Positions 12,754 through 22,340 of a DNA stretch of 64,000 nucleotides are shown piece after piece. Each line of letters starts with the position of its first letter. Position 1 is the first letter of the stretch. The DNA lies in contig JAKZAN010000059.1 in assembly GCA_023053545.1 (NCBI GenBank), positions 124,001 through 188,000 of the forward strand, given 5' to 3'. The notes below the pieces were generated by a model. The model worked only from the letters and a program-made list of their open reading frames with translations, did not search any database and had not been told where the DNA came from. This DNA comes from Lepidurus packardi. Taxonomy: Eukaryota; Arthropoda; Branchiopoda; Notostraca; Triopsidae. The position numbers were made by a program, and so were the translations under genes.

Positions 12754-15408
12754 GACTGAATTAATTCCGTACGGATTTAATTAATTCCTTACGGACTGAA
12801 TTATTTCCTTACGGACTGAATTAATTCCTTACGGACTAAATGAATTCCTTACGGACTGAATTAATTCTTTAGGATTGATTGAATTCCGTCTTACTGAATT
12901 AATTACTTACGGACTGAATTAATTCATAATTAATTCCTTACGGACTGAATTAATTCCTTACGGAATCAATTAATTCCTTACGGACTGAATTAATTCCTTA
13001 CGGACTGAATTATTTCCTTACGGACTGAATTAATTCTTTAGGATTGATTGAATTCCGTTCTTACTGAATTAATTCCTTACGGACTGAATTAATTCCTTAA
13101 TTAATTCCTTACGGACTGAATTAATTTCATACGGACTGAATTAATTCATTACGGACTTAATTAATCCATTACGGACTTAATTAATTCCTTACGTACTGAA
13201 CTTATTCCTTACGAACTGAATTAATTCCTTACGGACTGAATTAATTCCTTACGGACAGAATTAATTCCTTACGGACTGAATTATTTCCTTACGGACTGAA
13301 TTAATTCTTTAGGATTGATTGAATTCCTTACGGACTGAATTAATTCCTTAATTAATTCCTTACGGACTGAATTAATTTCATACGGACTGAATTAATTCAT
13401 TACGGACTTAATTAATCCATTACGGACTGAACTAATTCCTTACGTACTGAACTTATTCCTTACGGACTGAATTAATTCCTTACGGACTGAATTAATTCCT
13501 TACGGACTGAATTAATACCTTACGGACTGAATTAAATCCTTACGGACAGAATTAATTCCATACGGACTGAATTAATTCTTTACGGACTTAATTTATTCCT
13601 TACGGACTGAATTAATTCCTTACGGACTGAATTAATTCCTTACGGACTGAATTATTTCCTTACGGACTGAATTAACTCTGTAGGATTGATTGAATTCCAT
13701 TCTTACTGAATTAAATCCTTACGGACAGAATTAATTCCTTACGGACTGAATAATTTCCTTACGGACTGAATTAATTCTTTAGGATTGATTGAATTCCTTT
13801 CTTACTGAATTAATTCCTTACGGACTGAATTAATTCCTTACGGACTGAATTAATTCCTTAATTAATTCCTTACGGACTGAATTAATTTCATACGGACTAA
13901 ATTAATTCATTACGGACTTAATTAATCCATTTCGGACTGAATTAAGTCCTTACGTACTGAACTTATTCCTTACGGACTGAATTAATTCCTTACGGACTGA
14001 ATTAATTCCTTACGGACTGAATTAATTCCTTAATTAATTCCTTACGGACTGAATTAATTCCTTACGGACTGAATAATTTCCTTACGGACTGAATTAATTC
14101 TTTAGGATTGATTGAATTCCTTTCTTACTGAATTATTTCCTTACGGACTGAAGTAATTCCTTACGGACTGAATTAATTCCTTACGGACTGAATTAATACC
14201 TTACGGACTGAATTAAATCCTTACGGACAGAATTAATTCCTTACGGACTGAATAATTTCCTTACGGACTGAATTAATTCTTTAGGATTGATTGAATTCCT
14301 TTCTTACTGAATTAATTCCTTACGGACTGAATTAATTCCTTACGGACTGAATTAATTCCTTAATTAATTCCTTACGGACTGAATTAATTTCATACGGACT
14401 AAATTAATTCATTACGGACTTAATTAATCCATTTCGGACTGAATTAAGTCCTTACGTACTGAACTTATTCCTTACGGACTGAATTAATTCCTTACGGACT
14501 GAATTAATTCCTTACGGACTGAATTAATACCTTACGGACTGAATTAAATCCTTACGGACCGAATTAATTCCTTACGGACTGGATTAATTCCTTACGGACT
14601 TAATTAATTCCTTACTTACTGAATTAATTCCTTACGGACTGAATTAATTCCTTACGGATTTAATTAATTCCTTACGGACTGAATTAATTCCTTACGGACT
14701 GAATTAATTTCTTACGGACTAAATGAATTCCTTACGGATTGAATTAATTCTTTAGGATTGATTGAATTCCGTCTTACTGAATTAATTACTTACGGACTGA
14801 ATTAATTCCTTACGGACTGAATTAATTTCATACGGACTGAATTAATTCATTACGGACTTAATTAATCCATTACGGACTTAATTAATTCCTTACGTACTGA
14901 ACTTATTCCTTACGTACTGAACTTATTCCTTACGGACTGAATTAATTCCTTACGGACTGAATTAATTCCTTACGGACTGAATTAATACCTTACGGACTGA
15001 ATTAAATCCTTACGGACTGAAATAATTCCTTACGGACTTAATTAATTCCTTACGGACTTAATTAACTCCTTACGGACTGAATTAATTCCTTACGGACTGA
15101 ATTAATTCCTTACGGACTGAATTAATACCTTACGGACTGAATTAAATCCTTACGGACTGAAATAATTCCTTACGGACTTAATTAATTCCTTACGGACTTA
15201 ATTAACTCCTTACGGACTTAATTAATTCCTTATGGACTTAATTAATTCCGTAAGGTATAAATGAATTAATTACGGACTGAAATAATTCTGTACGGACTGA
15301 ATTAATTCCTTACGGACTAAATTAATTCATTATGCACTTAATTATTTCCGTAAGGAATAAATGAATTAATTACGGACTGAAATAATTCTGTACGGACTGA
15401 ATTAATTC

Positions 15409-15414
15409 CTTACG
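15409..15414. repeat. Target-site duplication, left, element 1
   Basis: CTTACG, the core of the satellite monomer, abuts the TG of the left LTR and recurs directly after the right LTR (19881-19886). Six bases is within the range seen for Ty3/gypsy integrases (usually 5). Because the target is repetitive, the pairing is supported mainly by the empty-site paralogues. Confidence 0.75.
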
Positions 15415-15527
15415 TGTTGTGGTTGAGACGAGAGTTTAGTTGCGACTGCCTGTATTTCATGCCTTGGGTCCCTTTCCCAAAGTACCCCCAGGCATTTCTA
15501 ACCAACATATAAACTCAGGATACAACA
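15415..15527 (-). repeat. 3' LTR of element 1 (left on + strand)
   Basis: A 113-bp direct repeat with ends TGTTGT...ACAACA, which are 6-bp inverted termini. It matches 19768-19880 except at three positions. In element orientation it follows the polypurine tract and is therefore the 3' LTR. No AATAAA signal was seen in it. Confidence 0.93.
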
Positions 15528-15542
15528 CCTCTTCCCCTTTTT
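15528..15542 (-). other. Polypurine tract of element 1
   Basis: Read on the minus strand this is AAAAAGGGGAAGAGG, directly abutting the TG of the 3' LTR. That is the position and composition of the plus-strand primer in LTR retroelements. It also confirms the element's orientation and fixes the LTR boundary at TG. Confidence 0.88.
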
Positions 15543-15808
15543 CTTTTCACGAACAGCTTAAACAAAGGTTGTCATAGAAATAGGGGAAAGAAACCCAAGG
15601 AAAATACCCATAACAGGGAAGACAGGGGAAACTGATGACAAGTTAGGAAAACACAAAAGATAACTTCTGGGACATCGAATTTGGCAGGTTGTTCGGTTCC
15701 GACTCCCACTCTTCCTTCACCCCGGCAAGCTTCTTGGCATCTCTGCCCCAGGTTGCCCGCCGTCTTAGTCATCGTCTTCCTGTAAGAATATACAAAGATT
15801 TTTTTTTT
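15543..15808 (-). other. Element 1 noncoding region between pol and the polypurine tract
   Basis: About 266 bp downstream of the gag-pol stop. It contains a run of A (element orientation) just after the stop codon and a 66-codon open frame (15572-15772, minus) with a hydrophobic C-terminal half. That frame has no recognisable domain and no env features, so I treat it as noncoding. Nothing else was recognised. Confidence 0.6.
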
Positions 15809-18800
15809 TCATCGCTGCCGCGCTTCCAGCTTTCCTTTGATTCTAGCGCTCCGTCTTGGCGTAGTTCTTGGCTCCTTCGTATCCCTTGCTTTCTCAAAAG
15901 TTCGCTGCTCATGTTGCTGCTCCTCTTTGCTTAGGCTGCTCCCCGTAACTTTCGGAATTACTTTAAAAAAAGATAAATTCCTAGTGATCAATCGACCATC
16001 TTTCCTTCTCGCTGTGATCATCGAATTTTTTATTTTTACCACTTCGAGAGCTTCAAGCTCATAACGACTTTCTTCTTTTTTAAGCATTCTTTTGTCCTTC
16101 TGCACTATCACGTGGTCTCCTAACTTCAACGTTTGTTTGCACACTCGTCGTTTCTTGTGCGCGTACTCCTTCGCTTTTCTCGAGTATTCCTCGTTGTAGT
16201 GTTTGAGGTCGGGGAGTAAGTTCCTGTAGCTTTTCCTAAATAGTAGGTCCGCCGGGGCTTTCCCAATTGCGGGGTGTGGGGTGGTTCTATAATTGCGCAG
16301 GAATTTGAACACTTCCGTTTTTAGATTCTTGTGCTCAATCGCGTTAGTTCTAACCACTTTCCCTAATGTGCGCATGAATCGTTCTACCAAGCCATTGGCT
16401 TCTGGCCACATTGGTGTAATCTTCCGGTGCTGAATTCCTAGCTTTTTGCAGAACTCCTTGAACTCTATTCCGTTGAACGGCGGCCCATTGTCTGTCGTAA
16501 TCTTCTGTGGAATCCCCAACGTAGAAAGTATGCGCTCTAACTGCGGTAGAACGTGGTGGTGCGCAGTAGTGCGGACGAATTCCACTTCGGGAAATCTAGA
16601 GAAATTGTCGACCACTACCAACAGTTCTTCTCCAGACGGTAAACTAAGGAAATCTATGCTCACTTCTTGCCATGGCTTGTCTGGCAGTTTGGCCATCTGT
16701 AGCGGTTCTCGCTTGGGAGCTTTCGTAGCCGCGAGGCATGGTACACATTGCTTTATCATCTTCTCGACCTGTTGGTCCATCCCCGGGAACCATACTTTTG
16801 TTCTAAGTAATTGCTTCGTCTTGCATATCCCCAAGTGGCCTTCGTGTGCTACCCGGAGTACATCACTTTGTAGGCTTGTCGGTATGCAGACCCTGGTTGC
16901 CCTCATGATGATGCCGTCCTTCGTTACGGTCAGTTCATCGAATATCTGTGCGTATGCTTTCGTTTCCTTCACTTTAAGCTCGTATCTCTTCCCTTTTCGG
17001 ACTGCTTGTGCCACTGCCGCCAGAACAGGGTCATTTCTTGTTTCTTCGGCAATCTGGTCTCTCGTCAACGGGGTGGGTACTGCCTGTTTAACTAAAAAGT
17101 TAATGTAGCCCTCCCCCACGGCTCCTTGCTTACACTGTGTCGCCTTGCTTGGGTTCCTTGATAGGAAATCGGCCGCGTTCTCATTGCCCGGTTGGTACAA
17201 TAAGGTAAAATTGAACGGCTGCTTTCTCAACATCCATCTTTCAAGCCTAGCTGAAAGTTTAGCCGTTGGCTTATTGAATATACTTAACAACGGTTTGTGA
17301 TCTGTCGTCACAGAGAAATGTGCCCCTAGCAGATAAATCCGGAAGTGTTCGCATGCCCATATTATCGCTAGGGCTTCTCTTTCTAGTTGGGAGTAGCGTT
17401 GTTCTGTTTCGTTCAATGCTTTGCTGGCAAAAGCTATTATGCTTTGGTGATCTTTCGAGTTGGTCTGCGTTAATACAGCCCCTAGCCCTATGGGACTTGC
17501 ATCCACAATTAGGTTCGTACTTCCTTCTGGGTTAAAATACGCTAGCTGTTTAGCATTGGATAACGCCTTCTTCAGTTGCTGAAAAGACTGCTCACATTCT
17601 TTCGACCATTTGAAGACTGGGGTCTCTTTCTCAGCTATTAAGTTGCGCAGTGGCTCCGAGATGTCTGCATGTTTCGGAATGAATCTAGCACACCACGTGG
17701 TCATGCCTAGAAAGCTTCGTACCTCCGCTTTGGATTTGGGTATTGCAAAACTTCCGATCGCTTGTATTTTTCTTGGGTCCGGTTCAATACCGTTTTCACC
17801 AATAATTAAGCCATAAAACCGCACCTTTGACTGCGCCATCTTAGATTTCTTTTCATTAACCGTCAAATTCTTTTCTTTCAAGCGTCTTCGAACTTCTTGA
17901 TATCTTGCATCATGCTCTTTTCGGCTTTCCGCGTGTATTAGGATATCATCTGATGTGTGTATGACGCCTGGAATGCCCTGTAGGAGTTCCCTGATTATAT
18001 TGTGGAAGATCTCTGCCGCAGAGGTTACTCCGAAAAACAAACGTTTGTAACGCCGCAGGCCCACATGCGTAGTAAAAGTGGTTATATATCTTGACTCTTC
18101 GTCTAGCTCTATTTGATGATAGGCTTGATTTAAATCTACTACACTGAATATTTTGGACCCATTGATATCCACCAGTATATCGTCTAACGTAGGGATTACG
18201 TGTCGTTCCCTCTCAATTGCCTGGTTCGGTAGCCGCATGTCTACACATAGTCGTATTTCACCGCTATCCTTCTTTGGAACTATGACGACAGGGGAAACCC
18301 ATGGTGTAGCTCCTTTTACTTTTTCAATTATATCTAACTGCTCTAGCCGTTCTAGCTCCTTTTCTACCAATGGTCTCTGGTGGAAAGGCACCCGTCTATG
18401 GGGAAGTGCTATAGGCGTTACCGTCGGATCAATATGCAGTTTTACTTTAAAGCCAGCATATTTGCCTATTTGGGGCTGTTGTTTTCCCACCGCCCTGACA
18501 GTTTCATGCGTCACGAACGGTGAATATTGGACAAGCTCTAACGCTGCTGCTGCACGTTCGCTCAGCAAGCAGCTTGCCTCTCCGTCAACAACGTATATGG
18601 TTTCCATTGTTGCTAACTTAGACTTTCCCATTCGAATTGGTGTTTTGAGCTTCCCTTTTATCGCTAGCTGCTGGTTTGTTTTGAAAGGGAAAATTTTCTT
18701 CGCCGTTTTTTGTAACTTTGGGCTGCCCAGCGTTACGTGGGTTAACGAGTCTATAATCGTAACACCGGCTCCAGTGTCAAGCAGGAATCTTACGCTGCCC

Positions 18801-19654
18801 CTTTCCCCGACTTTCGCACGTACCACAGGGTATTTAGTTTTAGTACATGAATTCGTACTTACAAGTTCCGTGGCGCTTGAGGTGTTTTCCTCTTCTTGCG
18901 ACGGCTGGACATTTCGGACGGTCTTCTTTTTCGCTTTACATACTCTTGCAAAATGACCCATCTTGCTGCATTTCCGGCATCTCTCCTTTCTTGCTTGACA
19001 GTCCTGCAGCTTGCTGTGCCACGGCTTACCACAGAATGTGCACGACTTCTTGCTCGGTGTTTGCCTGTCCGCCGTCTTCAGCTTGCTAATCTGTACTTCT
19101 TCTTCTACCGCAGCGCCTTTCATCTCCTTCATTTGCTTCTGCACCAGCTCATATGCATTTCCTTTTTGTAACAGCGTAGTTAGCGACCATTCAGGATTTG
19201 TTAACGCCTCTAACTTAAGCTTCTCCGACGTGCATGCCAAAATTATTTGGGATTTTATTTCCCCTTCGGCATCCCCGAACCGGCATCCGGCTGCAAACTG
19301 GTCCAATCTTGTGTGCAAGTCGTCTAACGTTTCCTGCTGTTGCTGCCTGACATTCCTGAACAGGTACCGATTGTAGACCACGTTTTCTTTTGGATCAAAA
19401 TGTGCGGTTAACATCCGTTTGGCTGCTGCGTATGTGTCTTCGCCCTCCTCCGGTTTTATGTCCAGCTTATTGTATACGTCGTGCACCTTCTTGCCCGCAT
19501 AATGCAGCAAGGTTGCGAGCTTTCTTGCCTTGCTGTTTATGTCACAGACAACTAAAAAGTTGTCCATTCTTTTGAGCCACTCTCTCCATCTCGAACCAAG
19601 GGTCGTCCGATCTTCGTCGTACTGAAATGTTTCCATAGGTGTAAACGGCAACAT
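15809..19654 (-). CDS. gag-pol: Gag-Pol polyprotein of Ty3/gypsy element, copy 1
   Basis: One continuous frame encodes the capsid precursor and the replication enzymes of the element. The frame is open from 19861 (1350 codons), but that first ATG lies inside the 5' LTR, in a TATA-like TTTATATG. The start at 19654 (residue 70 of the open frame) is preferred, with 19636 (residue 76, METFQ) as an alternative. Numbering from 19861: the Gag region lies at about 76-260; zinc knuckles are CX2CX4HX5C at 274-288 and CX2CX4HX4C at 295-308; protease has DTGA at 362-365. Reverse transcriptase lies at about 500-690, with Asp576 and an SDD box at 637-639. RNase H has Asp787, Glu829 and Asp854. The integrase zinc finger is H1006, H1009, C1039, C1042, with a D1070-D1124-E1160 triad (D,D35E). 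The C-terminal tail is basic (RRSARIKGK). Gag and Pol are fused in one frame, so no frameshift is needed, as in some other Ty3/gypsy elements. It looks whole. Confidence 0.92.
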   Translation of the reverse strand: MLPFTPMETFQYDEDRTTLGSRWREWLKRMDNFLVVCDINSKARKLATLLHYAGKKVHDVYNKLDIKPEEGEDTYAAAKRMLTAHFDPKENVVYNRYLFRNVRQQQQETLDDLHTRLDQFAAGCRFGDAEGEIKSQIILACTSEKLKLEALTNPEWSLTTLLQKGNAYELVQKQMKEMKGAAVEEEVQISKLKTADRQTPSKKSCTFCGKPWHSKLQDCQARKERCRKCSKMGHFARVCKAKKKTVRNVQPSQEEENTSSATELVSTNSCTKTKYPVVRAKVGERGSVRFLLDTGAGVTIIDSLTHVTLGSPKLQKTAKKIFPFKTNQQLAIKGKLKTPIRMGKSKLATMETIYVVDGEASCLLSERAAAALELVQYSPFVTHETVRAVGKQQPQIGKYAGFKVKLHIDPTVTPIALPHRRVPFHQRPLVEKELERLEQLDIIEKVKGATPWVSPVVIVPKKDSGEIRLCVDMRLPNQAIERERHVIPTLDDILVDINGSKIFSVVDLNQAYHQIELDEESRYITTFTTHVGLRRYKRLFFGVTSAAEIFHNIIRELLQGIPGVIHTSDDILIHAESRKEHDARYQEVRRRLKEKNLTVNEKKSKMAQSKVRFYGLIIGENGIEPDPRKIQAIGSFAIPKSKAEVRSFLGMTTWCARFIPKHADISEPLRNLIAEKETPVFKWSKECEQSFQQLKKALSNAKQLAYFNPEGSTNLIVDASPIGLGAVLTQTNSKDHQSIIAFASKALNETEQRYSQLEREALAIIWACEHFRIYLLGAHFSVTTDHKPLLSIFNKPTAKLSARLERWMLRKQPFNFTLLYQPGNENAADFLSRNPSKATQCKQGAVGEGYINFLVKQAVPTPLTRDQIAEETRNDPVLAAVAQAVRKGKRYELKVKETKAYAQIFDELTVTKDGIIMRATRVCIPTSLQSDVLRVAHEGHLGICKTKQLLRTKVWFPGMDQQVEKMIKQCVPCLAATKAPKREPLQMAKLPDKPWQEVSIDFLSLPSGEELLVVVDNFSRFPEVEFVRTTAHHHVLPQLERILSTLGIPQKITTDNGPPFNGIEFKEFCKKLGIQHRKITPMWPEANGLVERFMRTLGKVVRTNAIEHKNLKTEVFKFLRNYRTTPHPAIGKAPADLLFRKSYRNLLPDLKHYNEEYSRKAKEYAHKKRRVCKQTLKLGDHVIVQKDKRMLKKEESRYELEALEVVKIKNSMITARRKDGRLITRNLSFFKVIPKVTGSSLSKEEQQHEQRTFEKARDTKEPRTTPRRSARIKGKLEARQR

Positions 19655-19751
19655 GGCAGCTTTAATTGATCCTATACAGGTATCTTCTCCCGTATATGTG
19701 TAGAAATCACTGTCACTGTGCCCTTTTTCTTTTTTTTTGGAAAAATTCCCG

Positions 19752-19764
19752 ATCCTCGTCGCCA
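19752..19764 (-). other. Primer-binding site, tRNA-Ser(GCU), element 1
   Basis: In element orientation TGGCGACGAGGAT begins 3 nt after the 5' LTR. It is complementary to the CCA-bearing 3' end of animal tRNA-Ser(GCU), whose mature end reads ...ATCCTCGTCG plus CCA (from memory of the conserved tRNA). Thirteen bases match without interruption. A serine tRNA primer is known for Mag-type elements. Confidence 0.82.
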
Positions 19765-19767
19765 GAA

Positions 19768-19880
19768 TGTTGTGGTTGAGAAGAGAGTTTAGTTGCGACT
19801 GCCTGTATTTCATGCCTGGGGTTCCTTTCCCAAAGTACCCCCAGGCATTTCTAACCAACATATAAACTCAGGATACAACA
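19768..19880 (-). repeat. 5' LTR of element 1 (right on + strand)
   Basis: A 113-bp repeat, TGTTGT...ACAACA, followed in element orientation by the primer-binding site and therefore the 5' LTR. A TATA-like TTTATATG lies about 15 bases from the element's first base and probably belongs to the promoter, which is why the ATG inside it is an unlikely translation start. It differs from 15415-15527 at three positions. Confidence 0.93.
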
Positions 19881-19886
19881 CTTACG
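19881..19886. repeat. Target-site duplication, right, element 1
   Basis: CTTACG follows the CA of the right LTR and resumes the satellite in phase (CTTACGGACTGAATTAATTC). It pairs with 15409-15414. Confidence 0.75.
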
Positions 19887-22340
19887 GACTGAATTAATTC
19901 CGTACGGATTTAATTAATTCCTTACGGACTGAATTAATTCCTTACGGACTGAATTAATTCCTTACGGACTAAATGAATTCCTTACGGACTGAATTAATTC
20001 TTTAGGATTGATTGAATTCCGTCTTACTGAATTAATTACTTACGGACTGAATTAATTCCTTAATTAATTCCTTACGGACTGAATTAATTTCATACGGACT
20101 GAATTAATTCATTACGGACTTAATTAATCCATTACGGACATAATTAATTCCTTACGTACTGAACTTATTCCTTACGTACTGAACTTATTCCTTACGGACT
20201 GAATTAATTCCTTACGGACTGAATTAATTCCTTACGGACTGAATTAATACCTTACGGACTGAATTAAATCCTTACGGACTGAAATAATTCCTTACGGACT
20301 TAATTAATTCCTTACGGACTTAATTAACTCCTTACGGACTTAATTAATTCCTTACGGACTAAATTAATTCCTTACGGTCTGAATTAATTCCGTACGGATT
20401 TAATTAATTCCTTACGGACTGAATTAATTCCTTACGGACTAAATTAATTCATTATGGACTTAATTAATTCCGTAAGGAATAAATGAATTAATTACGGACT
20501 GAAATAATTCCGTACGGACTGAATTAATTCCTCACGGACTGAATTAATTCCGTACGGATTTAATTAATTCCTTACGGACTGAATTATTTCCTTACGGACT
20601 GAATTAATTCCTTACGGACTAAATGAATTCCTTACGGACTGAATTAATTCTTTAGGATTGATTGAATTCCGTCTTACTGAATTAATTACTTACGGACTGA
20701 ATTAATTCATAATTAATTCCTTACGGACTGAATTAATTCCTTACGGAATCAATTAATTCCTTACGGACTGAATTAATTCCTTACGGACTGAATTAATTCC
20801 TTAGGGACTGAATTATTTCCTTACGGACTGAATTAATTCTTCAGGATTGATTGAATTCCGTTCTTACTGAATTAATTCCTTAATTAATTCCTTACGGACT
20901 GAATTAATTTCATACGGACTGAATTAATTCCTTACGGACTTAATTAATCCATTACGGACTGAATTAATTCCTTACGGACTGAATTATTTCATTACGGACT
21001 GAATTAATTCCTTACGGACTGAATTATTTCCTTACGGACTGAATTAATTCTTTAGGATTGATTGAATTCCTTACGGACTGAATTAATTCCTTAATTAATT
21101 CCGTACGGACTGAATTAATTTCATACGGACTGAATTAATTCATTACGGACTTAATTAATCCATTACGGACTGAACTAATTCCTTACGTACTGAACTTATT
21201 CCTTACGGACTGAATTAATTCCTTACGGACTGAATTCATTCCTTACGGACTGAATTAATACCTTACGGACTGAATTAAATCCTTGCGGACAGAATTAATT
21301 CCATACGGACTGAATTAATTCTTTACGGACTTAATTTATTCCTTACGGACTGAATTAATTCCTTACGGACTGAATTAATTCCTTACGGACTGAATTATTT
21401 CCTTACGGACTGAATTAACTCTGTAGGATTGATTGAATTCCATTCTTACTGAATTAATTCCTTACGGACTGAATTAATTCCTTACGGACTGAATAATTTC
21501 CTTACGGACTGAATTAATTCTTTAGGATTGATTGAATTCCTTTCTTACTGAATTATTTCCTTACGGACTGAATTAATTCCTTACGGACTGAATTAATTCC
21601 TTAATTAATTCCTTACGGACTGAATTAATTTCATACGGACTAAATTAATTCATTACGGACTTAATTAATCCATTTCGGACTGAATTAATTCCTTACGTAC
21701 TGAACTTATTCCTTACGGACTGAATTAATTCCTTACGGACTGAATTAATTCCTTACGGACTGAATTAATACCTTACGGACTGAATAAAATCCTTACGGAC
21801 CGAATTAATTCCTTACGGACTGATTTACTTTCATACGGACTGAATTAATTCCTTACGGACTTAATTAATCCATTACGGACTGAATTAATTCCTTACGGAC
21901 TGAATTATTACATTACGGACTGAATTAATTCCTTACGGACTGAATTATTTCCTTACGGACTGAATTAATTCTTTAGGATTGATTGAATTCCTTACGGACT
22001 GAATTAATTCCTTAATTAATTCCTTACGGACTGAATTAATTTCATACGGACTGAATTAATCCATTACGGACTGAATTAATTCCTTACGTACTGAACTTAT
22101 TCCTTACGGACTGAATTAATTCCTTACGGACTGAATTAATTCCTTACGGACTGAATTTATACCTTACGGACTGAATTAAATCCTTACGGACAGAATTAAT
22201 TCCATACGGACTGAATTTATTCCTTACGGACTTAATTTATTCCTTACGGACTGAATTAATTCCTTACGGACTGAATTAATTCCTTACGGACTGAATTATT
22301 TCCTTACGGACTGAATTAACTCTGTAGGATTGATTGAATT

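Larger units (their letters stand above)
10203..15164 (+). repeat. Tandem higher-order duplication, period 2481 bp
   Basis: Two copies, about 10203-12683 and 12684-15164. Anchors 2481 bp apart are the CATAAT monomer (10444 and 12925) and the unique GATTAATTCC after ...GGACTG (12101 and 14582). Each copy contains the uninterrupted form of the site that the retroelement occupies elsewhere in the window (10267-10272 and 12748-12753). The second copy ends about 250 bp before the first element. Confidence 0.85.
1..15414 (+). repeat. 20-bp satellite array, left segment
   Basis: Head-to-tail 20-bp monomers with consensus ttccttacggactgaattaa run without a break from the window start to the first retroelement. 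Many monomers carry recurring variants, for example ttaatccattacgg, gtactgaacttattcc, ccgtacggattt and cctcacgg. A 19-bp variant with GGATTGATTG recurs about every 200-300 bp (92, 303, 574, 825, 1104, 1363, 1662, 1861) and divides the array into higher-order blocks. The monomer contains TGA and TAA, and 20 is not a multiple of 3, so every + frame closes within about 60 bp; TTAA closes the minus frames likewise. No gene, RNA or unique sequence was seen. The function is unknown. A centromeric or pericentromeric location is possible but not shown by the sequence. Confidence 0.97.
15415..19880 (-). mobile_element. Ty3/gypsy LTR retroelement, probable Mag clade, copy 1
   Basis: This is a 4466-bp element lying antisense to the given strand, with 113-bp LTRs at both ends, a tRNA-Ser primer site, a polypurine tract and one long gag-pol frame. 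It looks whole: the coding frame is continuous and no breaks were seen. There is no env, and no recognisable chromodomain follows integrase. The domain order protease, RT, RNase H, integrase is that of Ty3/gypsy (Metaviridae). Assignment to the Mag clade rests on the tRNA-Ser primer, the short LTRs and the gag style, and is an inference. The two LTRs differ at 3 of 113 positions, suggesting an insertion that is young but not current. With so few sites the age is loose. It is inserted in phase with the satellite and shares its site with copy 2. Confidence 0.93.

Noticed and set aside
1-15414. CRISPR array
   Set aside because: The 20-bp units are directly adjacent with no unique spacers, and no cas-like genes are present. 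This is simple satellite DNA.
15572-15772. 66-codon open frame downstream of gag-pol on the minus strand (also 28544-28744)
   Set aside because: It lies in the element's 3' noncoding stretch, has no recognised domain, no env features and only a low-complexity hydrophobic tail. Its presence in both copies follows from the recent duplication and does not show selection.
16446-18956. Plus-strand open frames inside the elements, up to 267 codons
   Set aside because: They lie opposite the gag-pol frame, have no domain resemblance, and are shadows of the strongly coding minus strand. The same holds for copy 2.
15809-19861. Env gene or chromodomain in the element
   Set aside because: After the integrase triad there are only about 190 residues with a basic tail. 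No transmembrane or signal segment and no clear chromodomain was seen.
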